A DNA stretch of 29,376 nucleotides from an uncultured Lachnospiraceae bacterium (GTDB lineage Bacteria; Bacillota; Clostridia; Lachnospirales; Lachnospiraceae): the NCBI GenBank assembly GCA_910588815.1, contig CAJUQY010000037.1:1-29376 (forward strand), written 5' to 3'. Shown here piece after piece: positions 6,038 through 14,296 of the stretch. Position 1 is the stretch's first letter. The number at the start of each line of letters is the position of its first letter. Below the pieces are notes generated by a model. The model was given only the letters and a program-made list of their open reading frames with translations. It searched no databases and was not told the origin of the DNA. A program made the position numbers and the translations under genes.

Positions 6038-7849
6038 ATGCAGGCCTTAATATTGGCAGCAGGCATGGGGAAGCGGTTGGGGGAGCTGACTCAGAGCAAC
6101 ACAAAATGTATGGTAGAGGTTAATGGGGTGACGCTGATTGACCGGATGCTTCACCAGCTGGAGCGTCTGCAGCTGACGAGGATTGTGGTTGTGGTGGGGT
6201 ACGAAGGGAAGAAACTGGTCGATTACATAGGGACCCTGGGGATACGGACGCCTATTTATTATGTGGTGAATCCGATATATGACAGAACGAACAATATCTA
6301 TTCTCTGGGACTGGCAAAGAGGTACCTGGTGCAGGAGGATACGCTCCTTTTGGAATCGGATCTGATCTTTGAGGATGCGGTGCTTCAGGTACTTTTGGAG
6401 GATCCGAGGGAGACCTTGGCACTGGTGGACCGGTACGAGAGCTGGATGGACGGGAGCTGCATGAAGCTTGGGGAGGGAGATGTCATTGAGGCGTTTGTCC
6501 CTGGAAAAAGTGTGGTATTTGCGGAAAGCGCCCAGTATTATAAGACGGTCAATATTTATAAATTCGGCCGGGAGTTTGCGAGGACGCGCTATGTGCCTTT
6601 TTTAGAGGCGTATATGAAAGCCCTTGGGAATAATGAGTATTATGAGCAGGTGCTGCGGGTGATTACCATGCTGGAGGATCCGGAGATTCGGGCTAAAAAA
6701 CTTGACGGCCAGCGTTGGTATGAGATTGACGATATTCAGGATCTGGATATTGCATCCTCCATGTTTGGGCTGGATGAGAGGGAGCAGGCGGAAAGGATCC
6801 AGGCGAGGTACGGAGGGTATTGGAGATATCCGTTCCTTTTGGATTTTTGTTACCTGGTAAATCCCTGTTTTCCTCCGAAGAGGCTGATGGAGGAGATGAA
6901 GGCCGGATTTGAGATGCTTCTGACCAGGTATCCTTCCGGTATGCGGGTGAACAGTCTGCTGGCGGCGAGGAATTTCGGCGTCCGCCAGGAACACATTTTG
7001 GTGGGGAATGGCGCGGCGGAGCTCATTAAGGCCCTGATGGAGCTGCTCAGCGGAAGGTGCGGATTGATCCGCCCTGCCTTTGAGGAGTATTTCCGGCGGT
7101 ATTCGGGGGAAAGCATTACCTATGTGCCGCAGAACGAAGATTTCTCGTACGGCGCAGGGGATTTGATGGAATTCTTTGACGGAAAAGGAATTGGGAATCT
7201 GGTGCTCATTAATCCGGACAATCCCAGCGGGAATTATATTAGGAAGAAAGAGGTGCTGCGTCTGGCGCTTTGGTGTGAGGAGCGGAGGATCCGGCTTGTG
7301 GTGGATGAATCCTTTGTGGACTTCGCCGAGGAAAAGGACGGTACGCTGATCGAAGAGCCGGTTATGGAGCGGCACAGGAATCTGGTTATTATCAAGTCCG
7401 TCTCCAAGTCCTATGGAGTGCCGGGGCTCAGACTGGGTGTCCTGGTATCTGCGGATGAGGAGCTGGTCGCCGATATGAAAAAAGCTGCTCCCATCTGGAA
7501 TATCAATTCCTTCGGAGAGTTTTATATGCAGATTGCCGAGAAATATAAGAAAGATTACGAGGATGGGCTGGAAAGGTTTAAGGAGCTGCGGAAGGAATTT
7601 GCGGATGGACTGGGAGAAATCCCGGGCCTCAGGGTGGTGCCTTCCCAGGCAAATTATCTGTTGGTGGAGCTTACAAACGGTATGGCGGCAAAGGAGCTGA
7701 CCGAAATTCTTTTGCACCGTCATCATATACTGATTAAGGATCTGACGGCCAAGCCTCAGATGAATGGCCGGCAGTTTGTCCGCGTTGCAGTCAGAAGCCG
7801 GGAGGATAATAGAGAGCTGACAGAGGCCCTCAGGCAAAATGTTTTATAA
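6038..7849 (+). CDS. Fusion: LicC-type cytidylyltransferase and CobD-like PLP enzyme
   Basis: 603 aa from the ATG at 6038 (GGAGG 7 nt before); a TTG at 6014 is in frame but upstream of that site. Residues 1-245 are a sugar-nucleotide-type transferase like phosphocholine cytidylyltransferase LicC (LILAAGMGKRLGELT, 4-18; TKCMVEVNG). Residues ~265-603 are a fold-type I PLP enzyme: NPDNPSG, VVDESFVDF, and SVSKSYGVPGLRLG with PLP lysine K457. IPGLRLG-like context, DExFxDF and the ending RVAVRSREDN...ALRQNVL are closer to CobD (threonine-phosphate decarboxylase) than to HisC as I recall them. One protein could therefore make an amino-alcohol phosphate from a phospho-amino acid and couple it to CMP, giving CDP-ethanolamine or CDP-aminopropanol (inference). 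An aminotransferase reaction is the alternative. Confidence 0.8.
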   Translation: MQALILAAGMGKRLGELTQSNTKCMVEVNGVTLIDRMLHQLERLQLTRIVVVVGYEGKKLVDYIGTLGIRTPIYYVVNPIYDRTNNIYSLGLAKRYLVQEDTLLLESDLIFEDAVLQVLLEDPRETLALVDRYESWMDGSCMKLGEGDVIEAFVPGKSVVFAESAQYYKTVNIYKFGREFARTRYVPFLEAYMKALGNNEYYEQVLRVITMLEDPEIRAKKLDGQRWYEIDDIQDLDIASSMFGLDEREQAERIQARYGGYWRYPFLLDFCYLVNPCFPPKRLMEEMKAGFEMLLTRYPSGMRVNSLLAARNFGVRQEHILVGNGAAELIKALMELLSGRCGLIRPAFEEYFRRYSGESITYVPQNEDFSYGAGDLMEFFDGKGIGNLVLINPDNPSGNYIRKKEVLRLALWCEERRIRLVVDESFVDFAEEKDGTLIEEPVMERHRNLVIIKSVSKSYGVPGLRLGVLVSADEELVADMKKAAPIWNINSFGEFYMQIAEKYKKDYEDGLERFKELRKEFADGLGEIPGLRVVPSQANYLLVELTNGMAAKELTEILLHRHHILIKDLTAKPQMNGRQFVRVAVRSREDNRELTEALRQNVL

Positions 7850-7943
7850 TCAAAATATTTTTCTTGCAAAACAAAATGAGCTGCGCTATAATTCCAGAAG
7901 AATCTTTGTGAGAACGGGACAATGTAGGGTCAGGGAGGGAATT

Positions 7944-8513
7944 ATGGGTCAGCTTACAATCAGGGCTGAAAAGGCAGATGCAGAGAGGGCTTATCAAGTG
8001 TCTGCGGGAAAGAGGAGAAGACTTGCGGGAAAGAAATGGTTTTCCGCGGTGATTCTTCATTTTTTGTTTCACGGACTCCATGTGCTTGACCGAAAGGATG
8101 AGAGGGTACATGGGGAGATCGAGGAGTGGGAGGAGGGCTTTGCCTGGGGAATCGGCATGGGCGAGGATGCTCCGGCTCTTTATATGAAGAAAACAAAGCA
8201 GGGGCTTTTGCGGCTATCCGGCCGCGAGACAACTCCGGAAGATATGGATTTGATGATTCGGTTTAAAAGCGTAGATGCCGCTTTTCAGGTTATGTCCGGC
8301 CAGGTGGGGGTGGCCGCTTCCTACGCGAGACATGGCTTTGTCCTTAAGGGGGACATCGCCAGGGCCATGTCGGTGGTCCGCTGCATGGATCTGGCAGAGG
8401 CTTATCTGTTCCCCCGGATCATTTCCAGGCGGATTTTGAAAGAAGTGCCGGAGAAGCGGATGGGGCTTTTGCACACGTATCTGGCGGCGATAGGCCATAT
8501 GGTGGTCCGCTGA
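7944..8513 (+). CDS. SCP2 sterol-carrier-like domain protein
   Basis: 189 aa from the ATG at 7944, right after GGGAGGGA; an in-frame ATG at 7839 overlaps the previous gene and lacks a site. The C-terminal half contains IRFKSVDAAFQVMSGQVG then a short gap and LKGDIARAMSVVRCMDLAEAY, the pattern of SCP2 lipid-binding folds (DLxIxFKxxxAAxxLxxG, then GDxxxAxxL). The N-terminal 70 residues are basic and specific to this protein. No signal peptide or membrane segment is evident. It sits 64 nt before the alcohol dehydrogenase gene, so the two may act together on a hydrophobic substrate, but I cannot name it. Confidence 0.55.
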   Translation: MGQLTIRAEKADAERAYQVSAGKRRRLAGKKWFSAVILHFLFHGLHVLDRKDERVHGEIEEWEEGFAWGIGMGEDAPALYMKKTKQGLLRLSGRETTPEDMDLMIRFKSVDAAFQVMSGQVGVAASYARHGFVLKGDIARAMSVVRCMDLAEAYLFPRIISRRILKEVPEKRMGLLHTYLAAIGHMVVR

Positions 8514-8577
8514 ATGACTGTCATTTGATATATCCGCAGGAAAAATGGCGAGTACAAATTTTCAGGAGGAGAAACGA

Positions 8578-9774
8578 ATGCTTCCAGGTTATTACGAATT
8601 TCAGCACAGCACAAAATTGCTTTCCGGGAAGGATGCCCTGGAGAATATACCGGCGGAGCTCCATATGATGGGGGCTCTCCACCCCATGGTGCTTTCCGAC
8701 CATGTGCTTCATGAGATTGGGACTCTTGGGAAGGTCTGCGATGCCGTCCAGGAGGACGGGATATCCATCGGAGCCGTGTTCCATGAGATCCCGGCGGATT
8801 CCTCGTCGGACGTGGTCAATGAGATTGCGATGCTCTACAGGAGTTCCGGCTGTGACAGTCTGGTGGCCGTGGGAGGCGGCTCTGTCCTGGATACGGCCAA
8901 GGGGGTGCGGATGCTCCTTTCCGAGAAGGTCCATGATATCATGGACCTTCTCGGCTGTGAGATTTTGACCAGGGGCCGCCATATTCCCTTTGTGGCGGTT
9001 CCTACCACATCGGGAACCGGCTCGGAATCAACGCTGGTGGCGGTGATCCGCAATGCGGAGAATGGAAGGAAGATGGAGTTTATTTCCTACTATCTCCAGC
9101 CGGATGTGACGGTTTTGGATGTGCGGATGACGCTGACCCTGCCGGCCAGAATGACGGCGGCCACAGGCCTGGACACACTCTGCCATGCCATTGAGGCCTG
9201 CACCTGTCTGCAGAAAAATCCTCTGAGCCATGCCTACGGGACTGCGGCCATCCGTATGGTGGGCGAGTATTTGGAGAGGGCCGTAGAAAACGGGAAGGAT
9301 GGGGAGGCAAGGCTGGGAATGGCCAATGCCTCCACCATGGCTGGCGCGGCGTTTTCCAATTCCATGGTGGGAATGGTCCACGCCATCGGACATGCTCTGG
9401 GAGGCGTCTGCCATGTGCCCCATGCCGACGCGATGACGATCCTCCTGCCTCACTGTATGGAATACAATATGGAGCTTTTGGCAAAAGATTACGGGGAACT
9501 GCTCCTCTATCTTTGCGGCCCGGAGGAATATGCGGCTACGCAGGAGAGGGACAGGGGCGAAGCCATGGTGAGAAAGATACGGGAGCTGGAGGGACGCCTG
9601 CACGGGCGCTGCGGCCTGCCGCTCTGTCTGAAGGACGTGAGGGTGGAACGGGAGAGCTTTGAGGCGGTGGCAAAGGCAGCGCTCTCCGACGGAGCCATGA
9701 TTGTCAATCCGAAGCAGGTGGGAAGAGAGGATGTGCTGAGGATTTTAGAGCTCGCCTGGGAGATTAACCATTAA
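8578..9774 (+). CDS. Iron-containing alcohol dehydrogenase
   Basis: 398 aa. ATG at 8578 follows AGGAGG by 8 nt; the in-frame ATG at 8545 is less well placed. It has the family cofactor motif GGGSVLDTAKG (99-109) and PTTSGTGSE (142-150), and the four metal ligands fall where FucO-like enzymes have them: D199 and H203 in GLDTLCHAIEA, H268 and H282 in HAIGHALGGVCHVPHAD. It should interconvert an alcohol and an aldehyde or ketone with NAD(P)H; substrate unknown. Residues ~115-126 (SEKVHDIMDLLG) are encoded by a perfect 34-bp palindrome. Last gene of the group, closed by the terminator at 9860. Confidence 0.9.
   Translation: MLPGYYEFQHSTKLLSGKDALENIPAELHMMGALHPMVLSDHVLHEIGTLGKVCDAVQEDGISIGAVFHEIPADSSSDVVNEIAMLYRSSGCDSLVAVGGGSVLDTAKGVRMLLSEKVHDIMDLLGCEILTRGRHIPFVAVPTTSGTGSESTLVAVIRNAENGRKMEFISYYLQPDVTVLDVRMTLTLPARMTAATGLDTLCHAIEACTCLQKNPLSHAYGTAAIRMVGEYLERAVENGKDGEARLGMANASTMAGAAFSNSMVGMVHAIGHALGGVCHVPHADAMTILLPHCMEYNMELLAKDYGELLLYLCGPEEYAATQERDRGEAMVRKIRELEGRLHGRCGLPLCLKDVRVERESFEAVAKAALSDGAMIVNPKQVGREDVLRILELAWEINH
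8921..8954. repeat. Perfect 34-bp palindrome inside a coding region
   Basis: The half-site CCGAGAAGGTCCATGAT (8921-8937) is followed at once by its exact reverse complement (8938-8954) with no spacer; the axis is the GATATC site. Flanking bases do not extend the symmetry. Because it is exact, the opposite strand also encodes KVHDIMDLLG. Confidence 0.95.
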
Positions 9775-9859
9775 AATCTTTACTTACAGAGAAAAGAGTC
9801 GAAGAAGGACGGATGCAAAAGGGGCAGACTCCGAATGGGCGGCCGGAACGGATGTTGCC

Positions 9860-9886
9860 GCGGCCTGTTCGGGGGCGCTTTTTTTT
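9860..9886 (+). terminator. Intrinsic terminator after the alcohol dehydrogenase
   Basis: GCGGCC (9860-9865) pairs with GGGCGC (9873-9878) across one G-G mismatch, giving a short GC-rich stem followed by eight T residues (9879-9886). It lies between the dehydrogenase and the sigma factor gene. Confidence 0.55.
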
Positions 9887-9888
9887 GT

Positions 9889-9916
9889 GCAACACTTTTT
9901 TCTTTTTCTTACACTA
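9889..9916 (+). promoter_or_regulatory. Candidate ECF-type promoter of the sigma gene
   Basis: GCAACA (9889-9894), followed by a T-rich tract and ACACTA at 9911-9916, has the AAC-containing -35 and spacing expected of an ECF sigma promoter, which would make the sigma gene autoregulated. The -10 of this class is not well defined, so this is a weak call. Confidence 0.35.
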
Positions 9917-10008
9917 TATATATGAACATGTTTACGAAAAGGAATTCCGGAGGGCGGGATTCCGAGGAGAGGACAGCTATAGCAAAGGGTCCGAAAGGGC
10001 GGTGGAGT

Positions 10009-10572
10009 ATGGAACGACTGGAGGAGCTTCGCCTGATTAAGCAGGCCAAGCAGGGAGATGTGGATGCCTATGGGCGCCTGTATGAGATGGTATATATGGA
10101 TCTGTACCGATTTGCACTGTTTACCCTGAAAAATCCCTACGATGCGGAGGACGTGGTCTCGGATACGGTGACGGATTCGTTTGTGGGAATCGGGAAGTTA
10201 AAGAAGGATGAGGCGTTTCGCAGCTGGATATTTAAGATTCTGGCCAATAAATGCAGAAAAGTTTTGAAGCAGTACGCCGAAAGGCCGCCCATGAAGGAGT
10301 ATGAAGAAGCTCTGACCGACAGGGAGGAGAGGGCGGGAGGGGCTTTACCCGAAGAGGGACATGTAAATCGTGAAGATCTGATGGATCTCGCCAGAGCTTT
10401 CGGGATGCTGGAGGAGGAGGACCGCCTGATTGTCAGCCTGTCTTTTTTCGGAGGCTATACCAGCGGGGAGATTGCCGGGATGCTGAAACGAAAGCCCGGA
10501 ACGGTGCGCTCCAGGCAGAGCAGGGCTCTTTCTAAAATGCGGGAACTGCTGACAGGGGCTTACGGCCTGTAG
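10009..10572 (+). CDS. ECF-type RNA polymerase sigma factor
   Basis: 187 aa from the ATG at 10009, the normal ECF length. Region 2 is DAYGRLYEMVYMDLYRFAL through AEDVVSDTVTDSF (residues ~20-60); region 4 is FFGGYTSGEIAGMLKRKPGTVRSRQSRAL near the C terminus with a clear helix-turn-helix. An acidic linker of ~30 residues separates them. The start is uncertain: only GGTGGAG lies close by, and in-frame ATGs at 9922 and 9928 would add a basic 27-29-residue leader but lack any binding site. It directs transcription in response to the signal sensed by the protein encoded 26 nt downstream (family knowledge plus context). Confidence 0.85.
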   Translation: MERLEELRLIKQAKQGDVDAYGRLYEMVYMDLYRFALFTLKNPYDAEDVVSDTVTDSFVGIGKLKKDEAFRSWIFKILANKCRKVLKQYAERPPMKEYEEALTDREERAGGALPEEGHVNREDLMDLARAFGMLEEEDRLIVSLSFFGGYTSGEIAGMLKRKPGTVRSRQSRALSKMRELLTGAYGL

Positions 10573-10598
10573 GCTACAGGAAAAGGAGATGAAGTGTT

Positions 10599-12692
10599 AT
10601 GCGGGAAAATAGGGATACGGCTCCTGTGGAAGAAAAATGGATAGAAGAAGCAAAAAAGACGGCAGAGCTTGTGGAGCCGCCGAAGAGCCTTTCACCGGAA
10701 GCAGTGACGGAGCGGTTGAAGAGGGAAGGGCTTAAGCCTGGGGGTAAGCCGGTTCGTCTATATAAGCCGCTGGTCCAGGCGGCCGTTTTATTCCTGTTTT
10801 TGCTTCTCGGAGGAGGAAGCTTATGGCTGTTTCGTCAGTTAGGAGGAGAGCGCAAGGGAGATGAAGCCGGACAGATAGAAAGCGAGGCTTCCCGTAAAAT
10901 GGCGCGGGCGGCGATTCCTGAGGAGGGGCAGAGCATTCCGGGCAGCTTTCAGGCGGCGGCCTCTTATGAAGAAATTTATGATTATTTGGAGAGACAGCAG
11001 CTCGCTTCCTCAAGAGCTTTTGCGGCAGAGGAGGATTTCAAGGGGGAAGGGGATGGTTTCTGGGAGGAAGAGATGGAGATGGCGGAAGCGCCGGCAGCTG
11101 AGGAGGACGGCTCTTATGACACCGCGGCAAAAAGTGAGGAGATGCAGGAGGCGGCCGGCATAGGGGAGGAGGCTGCTTTGGGGGGCCACTCGGAGACGAA
11201 CATCCAGGTAAAGGGGGTCGACGAGGCGGACATTGTCAAGACGGACGGGAAATATTTGTATGTGGTCTACAGCGGGGCGGATTTTGCCGGCCGGGTCCAT
11301 ATTATTGAGGCGGACGGCGGCAGCATGCGGGAGGTGTCCAAAACGGAACCGGTGACGGATGGGCTCTATCGGGATTACGACTCGGTGCTGGAGCTCTATG
11401 TGGACGGAGACACGATGACGGTGCTTATGGACTGTGTGGATGAGGATTCGGAAAGCTATACGGTGACGGCTGTCTATGATATCAGTGACAGGGAGAATCC
11501 GAAGCTTCTCGGAATGTTAAATCAGGAGGGTTCATACGAATCCAGCAGGAAGAATGGCTCCTATGTCTATGTGTTTACCTCCAGGTATACGGCGGTACGG
11601 CCGGGAAGCGGCTGGGAGGGGGACTTAAGTTACCTGCCGTACACCAAGTCCGGGCCGATTCCCTGTGAGAATATTTATTACTCGCCGGAGGCGGAGACGG
11701 AGAGGATGCTTATTGTGACGGCTCTGGATACCAGAGAGCCGGAAGCATTTACGGATCAGAAGGCGGTTTTCAGCAGCGGAAGCACCATGTATGTCAGCAA
11801 AAATGCCATTTACGCGGCAGAAACCGTCTATGAGGGAGAGAAGAGCCAGACGGAACTGTTTAAACTTTCTTACGAAGGGGGGAAGCTTGAGGCTCAGGGC
11901 AGCAAACGGTTCCTTGGCCGGCTGAACAATCAGTTTTCCATGGATGAGTATAAAGGTTATCTGCGCCTGGTGGCTACGGTGGACGATTATCAGAGCGGCA
12001 GCCAGGTGAACTCGTTGTATGTGATGGACGGGGAACTGGATATTGTGGGGAGTATCCATAATCTGGCTCCTGACGAGAGGATTTATTCGGCCAGGTTTAT
12101 GGGAGATGTGGGCTATTTTGTCACCTTCCGGGAGACGGATCCGCTCTTCAGTGCAGATTTGTCTGACCCGGAGCACCCGAAGATTATGGGAGAGCTTAAA
12201 ATTACCGGATTTTCCAGCTATCTCCACGGCTATTCGGAGAATCACCTTCTGGGGATCGGGGAGGAGATTAACCCGCGGACAGGAGAGATGGAAGGGTTAA
12301 AGCTTTCCATGTTTGACACGGCGGATCCCTATCATGTGACGGAGGAGGACAAAGAAATCCTCACGGAATATCAGGGCTCCGCGGCTCTGTCCAATCACAA
12401 GGCCGTATTGATTGATTCGGAGAAAAACATCTTTGGCTTCTTTGTTTACGGATATGAATGGGGAGCGGAGGAGGAATCCTGTGCTTATGTGCTCTATTCC
12501 TATGATGAGGAATGGGGATTTACAAAGCGGCTGGCCATTCCGCTGTCCTGGGAAGAGATTTTTGGCGGCTATGGAGGAGAGCTGAGAGGCATTTATATTG
12601 ACAATACTTTGTATCTCATCGGCTTTACAGACGGCGTGCGGGCTTATTCCCTGAAAAACGGAGAGGAGATCGGGCGGGTGACGCTGAATTAG
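10599..12692 (+). CDS. Membrane-anchored beta-propeller protein, probable anti-sigma partner
   Basis: 697 aa. A ~48-residue cytoplasmic N terminus, one membrane segment (~49-70, VQAAVLFLFLLLGGGSLWLF), a low-complexity Glu/Ala-rich stalk (~80-195), then a ~490-residue extracellular domain opening with GVDEADIVKTDGKYLYVV, the hallmark start of the secreted Beta_propel family. Shine-Dalgarno AAGGAG is 10 nt before the ATG. The topology (short inside, large outside) directly behind an ECF sigma gene is that of an anti-sigma factor with an external sensor; the cytoplasmic part has no zinc-binding motif, so the sigma-binding mode is not the classic ZAS type. Ligand of the propeller unknown. Confidence 0.8.
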   Translation: MRENRDTAPVEEKWIEEAKKTAELVEPPKSLSPEAVTERLKREGLKPGGKPVRLYKPLVQAAVLFLFLLLGGGSLWLFRQLGGERKGDEAGQIESEASRKMARAAIPEEGQSIPGSFQAAASYEEIYDYLERQQLASSRAFAAEEDFKGEGDGFWEEEMEMAEAPAAEEDGSYDTAAKSEEMQEAAGIGEEAALGGHSETNIQVKGVDEADIVKTDGKYLYVVYSGADFAGRVHIIEADGGSMREVSKTEPVTDGLYRDYDSVLELYVDGDTMTVLMDCVDEDSESYTVTAVYDISDRENPKLLGMLNQEGSYESSRKNGSYVYVFTSRYTAVRPGSGWEGDLSYLPYTKSGPIPCENIYYSPEAETERMLIVTALDTREPEAFTDQKAVFSSGSTMYVSKNAIYAAETVYEGEKSQTELFKLSYEGGKLEAQGSKRFLGRLNNQFSMDEYKGYLRLVATVDDYQSGSQVNSLYVMDGELDIVGSIHNLAPDERIYSARFMGDVGYFVTFRETDPLFSADLSDPEHPKIMGELKITGFSSYLHGYSENHLLGIGEEINPRTGEMEGLKLSMFDTADPYHVTEEDKEILTEYQGSAALSNHKAVLIDSEKNIFGFFVYGYEWGAEEESCAYVLYSYDEEWGFTKRLAIPLSWEEIFGGYGGELRGIYIDNTLYLIGFTDGVRAYSLKNGEEIGRVTLN

Positions 12693-12695
12693 TGC

Positions 12696-12724
12696 TTGCA
12701 ATTTGCCTGGAATCCATATAGAAT
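12696..12724 (+). promoter_or_regulatory. Putative sigma-A promoter of the small gene at 12754
   Basis: TTGCAA (12696-12701), 17 bp, TAGAAT (12719-12724). It starts 4 nt after the propeller stop codon and would give a leader of about 20 nt before the next start. Confidence 0.5.
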
Positions 12725-12753
12725 AGAACCCGTGAGGAAGGGACGAGGACTTT

Positions 12754-13005
12754 ATGAGATACGGGTTTGAGGTGGAAGCAATCCAGGCAAAGAAGGGGAC
12801 GCTTCCGCGGGACGAGCGAAATGATATTGCGGCATATATTGCCACGGTGAAGGTGGAGGCCGAGGAGGGTAGGAAGGCTTTTCGGAAGCTGGCGAATCAG
12901 GTGAACGGACGGCTTTCCAGGGACTGCACGGACCGGGCGGCAACCATTACGCTTCCTGATTATGGGAGCTGTCAGCTGATGCTGAGATTGAAGAAAGAAG
13001 GATAG
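12754..13005 (+). CDS. Small protein of unknown function
   Basis: 83 aa, with GGAAGGGACGAGGA upstream, its own probable promoter and a strong terminator after it, which makes it a real gene. The sequence is soluble, charged, with two Cys-free helices likely in the first half and an Arg-rich stretch (NGRLSRDCTDRA) near 50-62; one cysteine at 58 and one at 74. No domain recognised. Its neighbours (propeller regulator, convergent tyrS) do not suggest a role. Confidence 0.6.
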   Translation: MRYGFEVEAIQAKKGTLPRDERNDIAAYIATVKVEAEEGRKAFRKLANQVNGRLSRDCTDRAATITLPDYGSCQLMLRLKKEG

Positions 13006-13007
13006 AA

Positions 13008-13048
13008 CAGGAAAACAGCGCCGGAGGCTCTCCGGCGCTGTTTTCCTG
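13008..13048. terminator. Bidirectional terminator between the small gene and tyrS
   Basis: An 18-bp perfect stem (CAGGAAAACAGCGCCGGA 13008-13025 with its complement 13031-13048) and a 5-nt loop. The arms carry TTTTCC on either strand after the GC core, so it can serve both convergent genes. Confidence 0.85.
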
Positions 13049-13066
13049 TACGCGGGGTGGAACCGA

Positions 13067-14296
13067 TTACGCTTTTAACCGTGCCTTGTGGTACACCTTT
13101 TTCCCTTTACGGATTTTTACGCTGTCCGCAAGCTGTGCTTTGGTCACCTTGGTATCCAGGGTGGCTTTTTCGCCGTCCACCGTGACGCCGCCCTGGGTGA
13201 CCAGCCGTCTGGCCTCACTCTTTGTGGGAGCCAGCTTGCAGGCCAGCATCAGATCCAGGATGCCGATGGCGCCGTCTGCGAGCAGCTGGGGGGAAAGCTC
13301 CGTGGTAGGCATCCCTTCTTCGTCTCCGCCGCCCGCGAAGAGGGCGTGGGAGGCTTGCTTCGCCTTGTCGGCTTCCTCTCTGCCGTGAACCAGGCTGGTA
13401 AGCTCGTAGGCCAGGATTTCCTTGGCCTCGTTGAGCTGGCTTCCCTCCCACTTGTCCATCCGGTCAATCTCTTCCAACGGTAGGAAGGTCAGCATACGGA
13501 TGCATTTCAACACGTCGGCATCACCGGTATTTCTCCAATACTGGTAAAATTCAAAGGGAGAGGTCTTATTGGGGTCAAGCCAAACGGCGCCCTTTGCGGT
13601 CTTGCCCATTTTTTTGCCCTCGGAGTTCATGAGGAGGGTGATGGTCATGGCATAAGCGTCTTCGTTTTCCGTGGTTTTCTTGCGGATCAGCTCTGTTCCG
13701 GCTAACATATTGGACCACTGGTCATTGCCGCCGAACTGCATATTGCAGTCGTAATGCTCATGGAGGTAGTAGAAGTCATAGGCCTGCATGATCATGTAGT
13801 TAAATTCCAGGAAGCTTAAGCCCTTCTCCATGCGCTGCTTGTAACACTCCGCCCGCAGCATGTTGTTGACGGAAAAGCACCCGCCCACATCTCTCAATAA
13901 ATCCACATAATTGAGCTTTAAAAGCCAGTCCGCATTGTTCACCATAATCGCCTTGTCAGGGCCGAATTCAATGAAACGTTCCATCTGCTTTTTGAAGCAT
14001 TCGCAGTTATGGTCAATGGTTTCCTTTGTCATCATGGAGCGCATGTCGGTACGGCCGGAAGGGTCCCCCACGTGTCCTGTGCCGCCGCCGATCAGGACGA
14101 TGGGTTTATTTCCCGCCATCTGGAGCCGCTTCATCAGGCAGAGAGCCATGAAATGTCCCACGTGGAGGGAGTCCGCGGTGGGGTCAAAGCCGATATAAAA
14201 GCGGGCGTTTCCACTGTTGATGAGTTCCCGGATTTCCGGCTCGTCCGTCACCTGGGCAATCAGTCCTCTGGCCTGTAATTCTTCGTAAATCTGCAT
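13067..14296 (-). CDS. tyrS: Tyrosyl-tRNA synthetase
   Basis: 409 aa, full length for bacterial TyrS. It activates tyrosine with ATP and charges tRNA-Tyr in the cytoplasm. HIGH is HVGH at 45-48, the KMSKS loop is KMGKT at 229-233, tyrosine-pocket YMIMQAYDF is at 167-175, and an S4 RNA-binding domain occupies ~345-409 (TKSEARRLVTQGGVTVDG). AGGAACAGG precedes the ATG. A T-box leader and a sigma-A promoter lie upstream, so expression rises when uncharged tRNA-Tyr accumulates. Confidence 0.97.
   Translation of the reverse strand: MQIYEELQARGLIAQVTDEPEIRELINSGNARFYIGFDPTADSLHVGHFMALCLMKRLQMAGNKPIVLIGGGTGHVGDPSGRTDMRSMMTKETIDHNCECFKKQMERFIEFGPDKAIMVNNADWLLKLNYVDLLRDVGGCFSVNNMLRAECYKQRMEKGLSFLEFNYMIMQAYDFYYLHEHYDCNMQFGGNDQWSNMLAGTELIRKKTTENEDAYAMTITLLMNSEGKKMGKTAKGAVWLDPNKTSPFEFYQYWRNTGDADVLKCIRMLTFLPLEEIDRMDKWEGSQLNEAKEILAYELTSLVHGREEADKAKQASHALFAGGGDEEGMPTTELSPQLLADGAIGILDLMLACKLAPTKSEARRLVTQGGVTVDGEKATLDTKVTKAQLADSVKIRKGKKVYHKARLKA

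Noticed and set aside
6602..7837. A 411-codon minus-strand open frame.
   Set aside because: Same reason: it lies antisense within the LicC-CobD fusion, has no ribosome binding site or domain, and is explained by codon bias.
8521..8982. A 153-codon minus-strand frame containing KVHDIMDLL.
   Set aside because: The shared peptide is only a consequence of the palindrome; no other sign of a gene.
6038..9774. A phosphonate (aminoethylphosphonate) biosynthesis cluster of the PntC type.
   Set aside because: A cytidylyltransferase-aminotransferase fusion beside an alcohol dehydrogenase suggested it, but there is no PEP mutase or phosphonopyruvate decarboxylase, and the PLP domain is of the CobD/HisC class, not class V.
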